Both the position numbers and the translations under genes were made by a program. Below are positions 34,913 through 44,452 of a DNA stretch of 64,000 nucleotides, one piece after another (the stretch's first letter is position 1; each line of letters starts with the position of its first letter). This stretch comes from an uncultured Thermoguttaceae bacterium (lineage in GTDB: Bacteria > Planctomycetota > Planctomycetia > Pirellulales > Thermoguttaceae), in the NCBI GenBank assembly GCA_938042245.1, contig CALIRO010000045.1:1-64000 (forward strand). Direction: 5' to 3'. Below the pieces are notes generated by a model. That model was not told the origin of the DNA. It searched no databases and worked only from the letters and a program-made list of their open reading frames with translations.

Positions 34913-36274
34913 TTACATAATTTCTTTGAGCAATCCGCCGCTTCGGACCTTTTCAGATTTAGCCGGTAGCACGGTAACCAGTTCGCCAAGCGGATGGGGC
35001 AATCGGGCTGCCGGATCAATGCCCATCAGCTCATACATACTGCCCAAAAGATCCACCGGATAGACGGGTCGGTCTTTGACTTCTTCGCCTTTTTCAGTGG
35101 AGGAGCCGACCACACAGCCGCCCCGGAACCCGCCGCCAGCCACCAGCACGGAAAAGACCCGTCCATAGTGGTCTCGGCCGCCGTTCCAGGGAGGCGCCCA
35201 ATTGATTTTTGGCGTTCGGCCAAATTCGCCGCAGCACCAGACAATTGTCGTTTCCAGCAGGCCCCGCTGGGACAGATCCTCCAGCAGGCTTGCCAGGCCT
35301 TTGTCCAATTCCGGCAGTTTGCGTTGCATGGTTTGGAAGTGGGCCTTGTGGGTGTCCCAGCCGCTGTAGTTGATGGTTACATACGGTACGCCTTTTTCCA
35401 CCAATCGCCGGGCCAGGAGGCAGGATTGACCAAAGCTGGTCCGGCCGTATTTGTCCCGAACCTCCTCTTTCTCTTGGGTCAGATCGAACACCTTGCCCGC
35501 ATCGCCCAGAATCAGATCATAGGCTTCTTTTTCGGCCTGTTGGAGAGAAGTTATTTGCGGATCATTGGGCAGGGATTGGCGGAGTGGGTCGAGTTTGACC
35601 AGAAGCTCTCGGCGATTTTTCTGTCGCTGTTCGGACACGCCTGGGGCCACTACCCCCTCCACCACAAAGGGGCTTCGGGCCGGGTCGCCACCGGTGGCAA
35701 ACGGCTTATACCGATTGCCCAGGAAACCGGCCTCGGAAAATCGGCCCTGCGGCTGAGTAAGCACAATATACGGCGGGATCAGTCCCTTGTAGCCGGCGCC
35801 ATAGCCTCGGAAGAAGGAGACCACCGCACCAATGCATGGATGTACATCACGCTCTCCGGCTGGCCAACCCGTCTGCACCATGTAGGCCGCTGTCTCATGG
35901 CCGTTGTTCCCATGGGTCATGCTGCGAATCAGCGAATACTTATCCGCTTGCTTGGCCAGTAGCGGCAAGAGTTCGCAGATGCGAATGCCATCCACGTTGG
36001 TAGCAATTGGATTTTTCAGTGGGCCGGTGTAATCGTCGCCCGCATTGGGCTTGGGATCAAAGGTATCCAAATGGCAAGAGCCGCCCCAAAGCCAGACTTG
36101 GATTACAGATTTTGCCTTGGCTTTGGGGGAGGGAACGCCGGCCAGGCTATAGGCCGACACTCGACCGGTTAAGACTAGCCCCAGCCCAGTGGCTAGACTC
36201 CGTTTCAACGCCTGCCGACGGGAAATCTTGCCGTCCAGCGACTCCACCAACCGACTAGTCCATGCTGCATCCAT
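34913..36274 (-). CDS. DUF1501 protein (sulfatase-superfamily-like), Tat-exported
   Basis: 453 residues from the ATG at 36274 (AGGTGG upstream). The Tat signal is KISRRQALKRSLATGLG. The body has IQVWLWGGSCHLDTFDPKPNAG, MTHGNNGHETAAYM, GWDTHKAHFQTMQRKLPELDKGLASL and TTIVWCCGEFGRTPKINW, all DUF1501 hallmarks. The family belongs to the alkaline phosphatase/sulfatase clan and is highly expanded in planctomycetes, always paired with DUF1549/DUF1553 proteins. The biochemical role is unproven. Its last codons lie within a dispersed palindromic repeat. Confidence 0.92.
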   Translation of the reverse strand: MDAAWTSRLVESLDGKISRRQALKRSLATGLGLVLTGRVSAYSLAGVPSPKAKAKSVIQVWLWGGSCHLDTFDPKPNAGDDYTGPLKNPIATNVDGIRICELLPLLAKQADKYSLIRSMTHGNNGHETAAYMVQTGWPAGERDVHPCIGAVVSFFRGYGAGYKGLIPPYIVLTQPQGRFSEAGFLGNRYKPFATGGDPARSPFVVEGVVAPGVSEQRQKNRRELLVKLDPLRQSLPNDPQITSLQQAEKEAYDLILGDAGKVFDLTQEKEEVRDKYGRTSFGQSCLLARRLVEKGVPYVTINYSGWDTHKAHFQTMQRKLPELDKGLASLLEDLSQRGLLETTIVWCCGEFGRTPKINWAPPWNGGRDHYGRVFSVLVAGGGFRGGCVVGSSTEKGEEVKDRPVYPVDLLGSMYELMGIDPAARLPHPLGELVTVLPAKSEKVRSGGLLKEIM

Positions 36275-36501
36275 AGGACCACCTTTCACCTCAAAGTTTA
36301 ATGAACCGGGCGATTTCATTACGCCTCTGCCCACCGCGGGAGAGGCCGGCGAGCGATGCTCGCCGAGTGAAGGGGCAATTCATGCCTCTTCTCCCGCCAG
36401 GGGTGAGGGTTAGGAACGGGGTCCCCGCTTGCACGGGGATAACATTATGGGCCCCCCTGCTTATTTGCGGATGCCAAACGAACGCTCCAGAATCTCGGGC
36501 G
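36275..36501. repeat. CCCTCTCCC-type and CCCGC palindrome repeats
   Basis: From about 36322 to 36420 lie GCCTCTGCCCACCGCGGGAGAGGC and CTCCCGCCAGGGGTGAGGG. CCCCGCTTGCACGGGGAT follows at about 36422-36440. No gene is seen. Confidence 0.6.
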
Positions 36502-38484
36502 TTAATGCCGATACAAAAACTCCGAACTGTTAATCAAGGCCCAGACCACGTCGAAAAAGGCATCTCGTTTTACACTGGCTGTTTGGATATATTCGGCAAT
36601 GGTCGCCTTTTCCTTAGGGGTAGGCCGACGGGAAAGGATCGTTAAATATAATTCGGTCAGCACTTTTTCTGCGGTTTGGGTTTCGGCGGCGAGCTGGGCA
36701 GAGCGGAGGGCATCCCGTGCTCGGCCGGCCGGAGTTTTTCGCCCCGGTGCGGGAAACGGTTTGGCCGCTGGCCGACTGCTCAGCGATTGCAATAGGGCCT
36801 GTAATTTCGGCCCTTCCTGAATCTTTCGTTGAATGTGGGAGGAATTCAAAAGGTGCAATCGCTGGTTGGCGGTGATGCGGTTGGAGCGTTCGGCTTCCAG
36901 GCCGCTATCGCGCGGGGGTCGGCCAAACTGCTCCAAAAAGGCACTGGTGATGCTGCCGTCCGGCAACGCCACAGCCCGGTAACCCAATGGGATGTAGGTA
37001 AACGGCTCTGGAATCATACTGGTGTATTGTTCGGTAGTGCCGGTGATCTGATTCAGGGCGTCGATGAGGACTTCGGCCTCCAGACGCCGAAGCGGATAAT
37101 AGGCAAATTGCGCTGCTGCCTCCGGATGGCTGCTACGGGGAATCGACGAAAGCTGGTACGTCTTCGACGTGAGGATCAACCGATAGATGTGCCGCAGATT
37201 GTAGCCGGAATCGACCAACTCTTTCTCCAAAAGGGCCAATAGCTCTGGGTTGCTGGGGGGATTATCCGGCCGGATGTCGTCGGGTTCGTGGATAATTCCC
37301 CGGCCCAAAAGCCAAGTCCAAATTCGGTTGACAATGTTTTTAGCAAACCAGGGGTTTTTCGGCTGGATGAGCCAATCGGCAAAGACCACCCGGGGGTCCT
37401 GATTTGGGGGAATCCGAATGGTGGTTCCATCGGGGAAGGTAGCGACCAAAGGTTCGGCTGCCGGAGAGCTTTGGCCTTGGCCGGAGGAACCGGCGCCAGA
37501 GCCGGAAGCGGACGGCTTGGCCGAGGGGGCCGGCGGAAGCGGGGTAGCGGTCGGGGAGGTGGCCGACACCGTCCCCGGTAAGGCAGGTGGCGGCGCTGCC
37601 TGGATCAGCTTCTCCGGATCAAACGCCACGATCTCCTCTTTCCATTCACCGGTCGGTTTGTAGGAGATTCGGCTGAAGAAGGCGGCCATGCCGGCCAGTT
37701 GCTCCTTGGGCCATTTGTCCGCCCGAACGCCCATGAAGGTCAAGGCCACTGCCTGGGCGATGGTCTGGGGGTCTTTGCTTTGGACGGCCCGGTAGAAATT
37801 GACCTGCGGCACCCGGAAATTGCTTCCGTTGGCAGTGAGTAACTCCCGGACAAACCGGTCGTAGGGCATGTTATCCCGAATGGCTGTGCGCACCCACCGA
37901 TGATAGGCCTGGGCCGCATTGGGCCAAAGATTGATCGGAAACTCCGCCTTAATGCGCAATAGGTCGCCCCATTTCATGGCCCAATAGTCGGCAAACTCTT
38001 CCCGCTGGAAAAGCTGATCTATGAGAGCCTCCCGTTTGCGGGGGTTCGGATCATCCAAAAATTGGCGGGCTTCTTCAGCCGTCGGCAGCGTGCCGATCAG
38101 GTCCAAATACACCCGGCGCACGAACACCTCGTCGGAACAGAGCCGGGCCGGCTGGATGCCCATCTGTCGGAGCTTGCTAAAAACAATCTTGTCGATCGGA
38201 TGCTGACTAGTAAGCGGAGCGTCGGTCTCGAAAGGCGCCACCGGTCCATCTTTGCCACTAGGGCTGGCAATGCCAACCGATTTTGCGATGGGCCCGGCCA
38301 CCGGCTTTTCCGAGGCAGCCGAAGAAGGCACCGCCGCAGCCGCCACCGGTAATGCCGATTTAACCAGTCCGGAGGAGTCCACCCGGTCGGATACCTCCAC
38401 CAGACCAAAAGGAGCCCCCCCTTCGAATTCGCCCACTTCAGCGCCCCAGACCAGCCCCACAACAGCCAAAAGCACTCCGCTCAT
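36502..38484 (-). CDS. DUF1549/DUF1553 domain protein
   Basis: 660 residues from the ATG at 38484 (GGGGAGG 7 nt upstream, signal peptide following); the frame is open further upstream but reads through non-conserved DNA. DUF1549 covers about residues 90-300 (HPIDKIVFSKLRQMGI, RRVYLDLIGTLPTAEEA, WAMKWGDLLRI, VALTFMGVRAD). DUF1553 covers about 375-655 (FADWLIQPKNPWFAKNIVNR, DDIRPDNPPSNPELLALLE, TSKTYQLSS, LYLTILSRRPTPKEK). A Pro/Ser/Gly-rich insert of about 50 residues separates the two. There is no PSD1 cytochrome domain. Planctomycete-typical, exported, function unknown, with the partner DUF1501 downstream. Confidence 0.9.
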   Translation of the reverse strand: MSGVLLAVVGLVWGAEVGEFEGGAPFGLVEVSDRVDSSGLVKSALPVAAAAVPSSAASEKPVAGPIAKSVGIASPSGKDGPVAPFETDAPLTSQHPIDKIVFSKLRQMGIQPARLCSDEVFVRRVYLDLIGTLPTAEEARQFLDDPNPRKREALIDQLFQREEFADYWAMKWGDLLRIKAEFPINLWPNAAQAYHRWVRTAIRDNMPYDRFVRELLTANGSNFRVPQVNFYRAVQSKDPQTIAQAVALTFMGVRADKWPKEQLAGMAAFFSRISYKPTGEWKEEIVAFDPEKLIQAAPPPALPGTVSATSPTATPLPPAPSAKPSASGSGAGSSGQGQSSPAAEPLVATFPDGTTIRIPPNQDPRVVFADWLIQPKNPWFAKNIVNRIWTWLLGRGIIHEPDDIRPDNPPSNPELLALLEKELVDSGYNLRHIYRLILTSKTYQLSSIPRSSHPEAAAQFAYYPLRRLEAEVLIDALNQITGTTEQYTSMIPEPFTYIPLGYRAVALPDGSITSAFLEQFGRPPRDSGLEAERSNRITANQRLHLLNSSHIQRKIQEGPKLQALLQSLSSRPAAKPFPAPGRKTPAGRARDALRSAQLAAETQTAEKVLTELYLTILSRRPTPKEKATIAEYIQTASVKRDAFFDVVWALINSSEFLYRH

Positions 38485-38958
38485 AAAGAATCCTCCCCGT
38501 GTGAAGAAATCAGTGGCAGGCCTTTTAGGACTCGGGCCCACAGGCAGGAACAACTGGCAGGCAGGATAGTCAGGGAAATCAACCCCCCAACGGCTTAGAA
38601 GTTTCGATACCTTGTCTGAAATTTTACAAAAAACTCCAAAATTTTGAAACCGCAGAGGCACTGAAACTTTCTGAGGAATGGACCCGTGGGTAACCCTCTG
38701 GAAGGGGGCGCGCCGATTCATCTATTGGGGGGTATATTGCCCAAAAATCCGGGGATGTCCCCTCTAACCTGCTGGGGAGCGCCTGGAACGATGTCTGTCT
38801 AGGCGGCGGTTATGGAACGCCGGCTGTGAGACGCTGCCTATGAAACGTCGTCTGTGAGACGGCGATTGGCTCAGTCTGGACAGGCTAAGTTCCGGCTCAG
38901 TCTGGGCAGACTAAGCGACGGGCTCCCTCGGGTTGGGGCTGGTGGGGTTTGCCGGTCT
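38485..38958. repeat. Intergenic with palindrome cluster
   Basis: From about 38788 to 38920 the two palindrome types recur: GTCTGTCTAGGCGGCG, GTCGTCTGTGAGACGGCG, CTCAGTCTGGACAGGCTAAG and CTCAGTCTGGGCAGACTAAG. The part next to the DUF1549 start holds its ribosome binding site. No gene is supported. Confidence 0.7.
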
Positions 38959-41127
38959 TTAGTCGGCATTGGCTTTTTGAAGCAGGTCCTGCCAAAATTG
39001 ACGGGCCGTTTGGTAGGCAGCCAGCAGTTCCGGGGCGGCCAAGGCGGAATCCTTCTGGATCATCGCCTCCCGTTCCCGAAGCCAGGAGAGGAAAAACTGC
39101 ACGGCCGATCGGCTAATCCGCCGCTCCGGACCAATCCGCACATAGTACGGCCCTGTCATGGCCAGCCGATAGGTGGGCGGCGTCTCGGCCAGGGCACGGA
39201 CCAAAAACCAGCCGCTTTGCTCAAAAACAATCTTCGGCAATCGGCCTGTGTTTTGGTACTCCTGAAAAGGGACCGAATGGGCCACCTGCCCGTTTTGGAT
39301 GATCTCTACATACGGCACTGGGTCTCGGGTGGAAAAGGTAAGGGCCAATGGGAGTTCCAGCTTTTGGCCTTCCGGGGCGGCAAACTCATGGCCGGGCAGT
39401 TTGCCTTGGACGCTGGGCCGAAGCAGCGGGCCGTTGGTAACCAGCACCTGGCCCCGCCGGAAATGCTCCCACCAGCTCTGCCAGCTAGGCGGCCCTTCCA
39501 GATGCACATAGACCCGGTTATAGCCGAGCGGATTTGCACACAAGCCGCTGCCGCTCCCAGCCGACGGAGGAATCCGAAATCCACATTCGAGAATCTGAAA
39601 ATAAATATATTGTCCCCACAGCCCATGCCCCCATCGGCCCGGAAACCGAGCCTTGTCTCGGGGCCTGCCTTCCTTTTCCTCGCTCAGCCACTCGCTGCGG
39701 CGAAAATGGCTATGCAACACCTGCACCGAATCCACCTTCCCCAGGGCCAGCCACAAAGGCAAATCCCAACAGTACGGCCAAACCACATCCATCCACCATT
39801 GCTTCTGCTGGCCGGAAGGGTGAAAAGGTTGGATATGCCGGTCAGGCTGGGAAGCGGAATCCGCTTCCGGGGAAGCATCCGCCTGAGCGGCGCCTTTGGC
39901 CTGCAAAAGCTGCAAGTCCCCTTTTTCCCATAAACCGGATGCCCTCTGCCCCAGCTGAGAGGCAGCTTTGGCCTGCAAAAGTTGCAAAAGCTGTACCTCG
40001 GACAAACCCACTGCTTGGCCGCCCAAACCGCCCTGCTTGCTTGGGCTAGAAGGAGAACGAGAACCCCAACTAGAAGCAACAGGAGAAGCGGAGCTAGAAG
40101 CAGATGTGGCACTGGGGCCAAAAGGAGAACTAGAAAAGGTAGAAGGACTCTTTTCTTCCGAGAGGTTTTTTTCCGGCGGCTTTTGCGGGAGGATTCCGGG
40201 AAAGTCTCCTTCCAGAGGGACTAGCAGATAGTCGCCGCCGCTCTGCTGGATCAAAAGCCCAGGCCGATGCACCCGTCGGCCCACTGGGGCGCCGCTTGCT
40301 TCTCCCAAAAGCCCGGAGCGATGTTGCCTCGCCTGATTTCCCAGCCGCCCTGAAGCCGATCCAGTCTGTGCAGAGGTATTTTGACCTTCTTTAGCCCCCG
40401 GCGATTCGGCCCGGACGGCCAGGAACAGGTCTTCCGCTTCCATCAGAAGGTCCATTTCTTTTGCCGGTCGGCAGGCCAACAAATCGCCCGCATACCAGCC
40501 TTCCGAAGCCATATCCACAAACCGGGGCAGTTCGACCTGTTTGGTGTCGTTGGAATCCCGCTGGATGGTAAAATAGCCGCTGCGGACGGCGTATTCCGGC
40601 CCCCGCTCGATCTCAAACTCATAGGTTCCCAACGGCAACTTCAGCCTCAGTTGCCCGGGAAAGACAAAATGGTCGTGCCAGAACGGGAAGCTGTCCGGTC
40701 GCCAAGGCCGACCTTTACTTTTGCGCAAATGGATTCGGCAAGGGACCGGGTGCCCCGTATCTGGATCGACCACGCTGAGCTCCAGCTCTCCGCGGGCCGA
40801 TTGAAAGGCCCAGGCATGGACACTTTCCCCAACAGGACCACCCTCCAACGTTACCGACAAAAAGACCAAACCGCCCAACGCCGCCATCCAGAGCAAAACC
40901 CCAATTGCCCGCCAACAGAGATAACCCCTACGCCAAGACAGAGCCCCCCCGGTTGCCAGCCAGGAGACAGAAAAACCCCTTATCTGCCGAAAGAGAGAAG
41001 CCTCCATTGTCCGCCCAGAAGGCGCGCCCGGCCGCCAACGGCGCCCCCGAATCCGACCGCCGGCAGGAACAGCCGTTTCTTCCTTTTGCCCACTGCGAAC
41101 CATCTCAGGCTTTTTCTCTTGCCACAT
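38959..41127 (-). CDS. CehA/McbA-like membrane-anchored protein with lost metal motif
   Basis: A 722-residue protein. A basic N-terminus of about 70 residues precedes a hydrophobic helix (AIGVLLWMAALGGLVFLSV). Next comes a carboxypeptidase-regulatory-like beta domain (LSVVDPDTGHPVPCRIHL). A region aligning by eye with planctomycete CehA/McbA metallohydrolases follows: GWYAGDLLACRPAKEMDLLMEAEDL, where relatives read GDLHVHRP. The C-terminal half keeps LGYNRVYVHLEGPPSWQSWW and GQVLVTNGPLLRP. The middle (about 330-470) is a low-complexity Ser/Pro/Gln/Leu region with a duplicated LQLLQAK motif. Without the His pair it is probably not a hydrolase. Start choice is uncertain; 41007 is an alternative. 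Confidence 0.65.
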   Translation of the reverse strand: MWQEKKPEMVRSGQKEETAVPAGGRIRGRRWRPGAPSGRTMEASLFRQIRGFSVSWLATGGALSWRRGYLCWRAIGVLLWMAALGGLVFLSVTLEGGPVGESVHAWAFQSARGELELSVVDPDTGHPVPCRIHLRKSKGRPWRPDSFPFWHDHFVFPGQLRLKLPLGTYEFEIERGPEYAVRSGYFTIQRDSNDTKQVELPRFVDMASEGWYAGDLLACRPAKEMDLLMEAEDLFLAVRAESPGAKEGQNTSAQTGSASGRLGNQARQHRSGLLGEASGAPVGRRVHRPGLLIQQSGGDYLLVPLEGDFPGILPQKPPEKNLSEEKSPSTFSSSPFGPSATSASSSASPVASSWGSRSPSSPSKQGGLGGQAVGLSEVQLLQLLQAKAASQLGQRASGLWEKGDLQLLQAKGAAQADASPEADSASQPDRHIQPFHPSGQQKQWWMDVVWPYCWDLPLWLALGKVDSVQVLHSHFRRSEWLSEEKEGRPRDKARFPGRWGHGLWGQYIYFQILECGFRIPPSAGSGSGLCANPLGYNRVYVHLEGPPSWQSWWEHFRRGQVLVTNGPLLRPSVQGKLPGHEFAAPEGQKLELPLALTFSTRDPVPYVEIIQNGQVAHSVPFQEYQNTGRLPKIVFEQSGWFLVRALAETPPTYRLAMTGPYYVRIGPERRISRSAVQFFLSWLREREAMIQKDSALAAPELLAAYQTARQFWQDLLQKANAD

Positions 41128-41583
41128 AGTTCAATGTCCCTAATGGATAGGTGGTTATCCTGGATCTTGTTGGTATCTTCTTTGGGGCTAGGTGCCGGTC
41201 CATCTCACACAAGCATACCACATCCTGCCATACCATATCCTGAGTTGCAAAGCAGGTGCAAGCAAAGGGGATTATTTCCCAGGGTCAATTGCTCCTGCGG
41301 GGAAACGAGGTTTTTTTCGGGACTTGTCGCTCCTTGAACAAAGAAGGCTGGGAGGAATTTGCCCCTATTTCCGCATAACCGAGGCCTTGCTGATGCGGGC
41401 GATTTCCTGATCGAGGGCCTCCTTGGAGCACTCTCCCCTGGGTTGTATCCCAGATCAGCAGCGGATAGGTTAGTAAGCGGATAGGTTAGTAAATGGTGGC
41501 TAGCGACTCCTTCGGAACGGCTCAGGGAGCCCGCCTCCATCCTCCATTTAACCCTCCAAAGTTTGGCCATGAGGAATTGTCCG
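41128..41583. other. Divergent intergenic region with a tandem 16-mer
   Basis: This 456-base gap between the divergent CehA-like and GH5 genes contains GCGGATAGGTTAGTAA repeated twice in tandem (41461-41492). No other structure or gene is supported. Confidence 0.5.
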
Positions 41584-43311
41584 ATGAGAGAAACAAGAAG
41601 GAGAAGTATAAGAGCGTTCGGTTTTTGTTTTTTTCTGTTCAGCATGGTGGGGGGCGGATTGGCGGCCGAACAGCCGCCCCAAACGAGTGCCCCGGCTTCG
41701 CCGCCGCAGAGGGAACAGTCGGGCCAGCCAGCCTCCCAGATCCCGCCAGGACAGGCTGCCTCTGTGGGTACGGTCCTGCTAAGAACGGATTTTGATCAAA
41801 AAGAGACTCTTGGCGAATGGACTGGTCTGGAGGCTCCCAAAGCCCGGTGGGTCCAGATGGACCAGGGCGGCGGCTGTTTGCTGGTGGAACTGCCGGCCGC
41901 CGATGGGGCCAAGTCCTGGTACGTTCGGCGGCCCTTGCCAGTGGAACAAATCCGAGGTACTAAATTAGGCGTTCAGTGTCGGATTCGGGCCGACCGGGTA
42001 GCCAAGCCGCCGCAAACCTGGAACGGCGTTAAATGTATGGTCCATACCCTCTCGCCCAGCGGCCCCCGATGGCGCCATCCCAGCCAACTTTGGGGTACCT
42101 TCGATTGGCGGGAGGTGAACTTTGTGGCCGAAATTCCGCCCGATGCGACCGAAGCCTGGCTGGTGCTGGGACTAGAAAGCACCCACGGCCGGGCCTGGTT
42201 CGATGATCTGCAGGTCCAACTGATAGGCCATCGCCGACGCACTCCGCCGAAAGCTCTCGAAAAGGAAGCAGCCACCAAGCCAGTTTCTGAAAGCCGAACG
42301 CCAATAAAGACCCCAGGCCTGCCGCCGGGAGTTCGGCTTCGAGGAGCCATGATCAGCCCCCGGGTTACCGAAGAAGACCTTCGGGTTTTGGGCGGCCAGT
42401 GGAAGGCCAATCATGTACGTTGGCAACTGCTTTGGCGCGGGTTTCCTCATGGACCGGCGGATCAGGCGGATGTGCCGGAGTATGAGGCCTGGCTGGAATC
42501 GGCCCTTCGGCATTTAGATCAGTTGTTGCCGGTGTGCCGACAGTTGGGGATCAAAGTCTGTGTGGATATGCATACACCGCCCGGCGGCAGAGACCCGGAC
42601 GGCGTTTATCGGATGTTTCGGCAAAAGCAGTTTCAAGAGGCGTTTGTGCAGCTTTGGGAGAAGATGGCCCGCCGGTACCGAGAGGAACCGGCCGTCTGGG
42701 GCTATGACCTGGTTAATGAACCGATGGACGCTTTAGTGCCGGAGGGGCTTTTGGATTGGCAGCGATTGGCCGAGCTAACAGCCCGCCGTATTCGGGCGAT
42801 TGACCCGCATCATGCGATCATCATCGAACCGACGGGTTGGGGATCGCCGGGAGGTTTGGACTGGTTGGAGCCGGTGGATGTGCCAGGCGTGGTGTATAGC
42901 GTTCATATGTATATACCAGGCCAGTTCACCCATCAAGGCATCCATGGCAATCCTCCGGGGGTGAGCTATCCGGGCCTGATCGCCGGCAAACACTGGGACA
43001 AGGAAGCCCTGCGTGAAGCCCTTCGCCCTGCCATCCAATATCAGAAGGATTACCATGTGCCGATCTATATCGGCGAGTTTAGCGCCATCCGATGGGCCCC
43101 GGGAAAAAGCGCCTACAATTATCTTCGGGATGTAATCGAAATTTTCGAGGAGCACGGCTGGCATTGGGCCTACCATGCGTTTCGAGAATGGGACGGCTGG
43201 AGCGTCGAACACGGCCAAGACCCGAAAGACCATAAGCCTCTTGACCACCCAACGGACAGACAACTTTTGTTACGCTCTTGGTTTGAGAAAAACCAGCGCG
43301 CTGTGCCGTAA
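41584..43311 (+). CDS. GH5-type endoglucanase-like glycoside hydrolase
   Basis: 575 residues from the ATG at 41584 (GAGG 9 nt upstream) with a signal peptide (AFGFCFFLFSMVGGGLAAE). Residues 50-210 are a jelly-roll, CBM-like domain (LRTDFDQKETLGEWTG, AWFDDLQVQLIG). The C-terminal (beta/alpha)8 barrel of GH5 type has VRWQLLWRG, KVCVDMHTPPGG, YDLVNEPMD (acid/base Glu), VYSVHMYIPGQFTHQG and IYIGEFSAIRW (nucleophile Glu). It probably hydrolyses a beta-glucan or mannan outside the cytoplasm; the subfamily cannot be set by eye. Confidence 0.88.
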   Translation: MRETRRRSIRAFGFCFFLFSMVGGGLAAEQPPQTSAPASPPQREQSGQPASQIPPGQAASVGTVLLRTDFDQKETLGEWTGLEAPKARWVQMDQGGGCLLVELPAADGAKSWYVRRPLPVEQIRGTKLGVQCRIRADRVAKPPQTWNGVKCMVHTLSPSGPRWRHPSQLWGTFDWREVNFVAEIPPDATEAWLVLGLESTHGRAWFDDLQVQLIGHRRRTPPKALEKEAATKPVSESRTPIKTPGLPPGVRLRGAMISPRVTEEDLRVLGGQWKANHVRWQLLWRGFPHGPADQADVPEYEAWLESALRHLDQLLPVCRQLGIKVCVDMHTPPGGRDPDGVYRMFRQKQFQEAFVQLWEKMARRYREEPAVWGYDLVNEPMDALVPEGLLDWQRLAELTARRIRAIDPHHAIIIEPTGWGSPGGLDWLEPVDVPGVVYSVHMYIPGQFTHQGIHGNPPGVSYPGLIAGKHWDKEALREALRPAIQYQKDYHVPIYIGEFSAIRWAPGKSAYNYLRDVIEIFEEHGWHWAYHAFREWDGWSVEHGQDPKDHKPLDHPTDRQLLLRSWFEKNQRAVP

Positions 43312-43589
43312 ACAAAAACTTTGCGAAAGGCGTTCCTCTGGGGGTTGCTAGAAAAGCCACATTGCTGCCGAATGATGGCGCCGGTCATTCCAGCGAAAGT
43401 AGGAATCCCGGTTTTATTGTTTAGCTATTCTGGTTTTCCCGCTGATGCATGAATAAATGTCTTGATTCCTGCTTACCTGGGAATGACACTGGGGAGCATT
43501 GTCCCTAAAAAACGGGCACCTACTCCACTCGGCTGAACTGCTACCAAGAGAGAAAATGGAGAACCCAATTCGCTAAGGAGGTCAGGCAG
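43312..43589. repeat. MITE-like element, copy 2, in intergenic DNA
   Basis: About 43356-43545. The right end, reverse-complemented, reads GTAGCAGTTCAGCCGAGTGG, close to the left end of copy 1. The left end is degraded (TTGCTGCCGAATGATGG). Inside are opposed motifs GTCATTCCAGCGAAAGTAGG and CCTGCTTACCTGGGAATGAC. There is no ORF. Confidence 0.6.
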
Positions 43590-44084
43590 ATGCGATCGGC
43601 TATTGTTTGGGTTGGGATGGTATTATGGGTGATGGGAGTTTGGTTAGTTTGTGTCAATTGGTCGGCTTATAGTCAAGAGGCGCCGGCTCCTAAGGATGAG
43701 GTGATCGAGCTGCTGGACGGGCGGGTGCGGGCGTTTTTCGAGTCGATCTCTCAGGGCGGCGCCCAGCAGGCCTATGAGAATCTTTTGCGCGGCAGCCCCC
43801 TGCTGGGGCAAAAACCCGATGCGCTAAAAACCCTGGTGGAGCGAACCAACCAGATTCCGAACCGGTTTGGCCGGTTTCGGGGATTTGAGCGGCTGGATGC
43901 CCGCCGGGTGGGGAAGGATTTGGTATTGTTCCGATATATATATAAATGTGAAGATTTCCCCATCGCCTGGTCGATCCTCTTCTATCGCCCTGTTAGCCGA
44001 GCTGATTCCCCACCAGACGAAGCCGCTTGGCGAGTTATCCTCCTCCGATTTGATACGGATATGGAACAGCTCCTCCGACCGTAA
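43590..44084 (+). CDS. Small exported protein of unknown function
   Basis: A 164-residue protein with a clear signal peptide or anchor (VGMVLWVMGVWLVCVNWSAYSQ) and AAGGAGG before the ATG. The mature part has a helical N-terminal half (VIELLDGRVRAFFESISQGG, QQAYENLLRGSPLLG) and a beta-rich C-terminal half (LVLFRYIYKCEDFPIAWSILFYRP). The pattern recalls NTF2-like or DUF-type planctomycete proteins, but no family can be named. It stands alone between the GH5 and epimerase genes. Confidence 0.7.
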   Translation: MRSAIVWVGMVLWVMGVWLVCVNWSAYSQEAPAPKDEVIELLDGRVRAFFESISQGGAQQAYENLLRGSPLLGQKPDALKTLVERTNQIPNRFGRFRGFERLDARRVGKDLVLFRYIYKCEDFPIAWSILFYRPVSRADSPPDEAAWRVILLRFDTDMEQLLRP

Positions 44085-44452
44085 CTGGGCAGCCTCCTGG
44101 CCAATGCCACCCTGCCGAGGATGGCCATCTGCAATGGACTAGCCCTCCGGCCTTGATTCGGTAGGCTCCAGCTTGCAAAATATAGGCCACCGGCATGTAC
44201 CCCCTCCCAGCCAATGTGCTCGAGAGATCCTCCCCCTTCGGCAAGAAAAGGTGAGGTGGGCCTCCTATGGGATAGTCTCCTGGATTCGCCGGGGTTGTTT
44301 GTCGCTCACTCAGGGTGGCCCTTTGGCAGACGGTGTCCATATAAGCCGGGGTTCCATCCAAGGGAGAAAACGGGCACCGGCCGCCCCCCTCCCAGCATGA
44401 TGGGTGCGGTAGGCCCGCACTCCACGGAAAAAACGGAAAGAAAGGAGTTTCT
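44085..44452. other. 370-base gap before the epimerase gene
   Basis: No gene. A hairpin GTGCGG-TAGGC-CCGCAC lies at 44404-44420, about 30 bases before the epimerase start, possibly in its leader. Nothing else is recognised. Confidence 0.4.

Noticed and set aside
38854-39933. A 359-codon plus-strand frame opposite the CehA-like gene
   Set aside because: No motif; it begins in the palindrome cluster and lies wholly opposite a gene with recognisable domains.
44404-44420. Terminator hairpin before the epimerase gene
   Set aside because: The stem is not followed by a T-run and it lies upstream of, not after, a gene on the plus strand.
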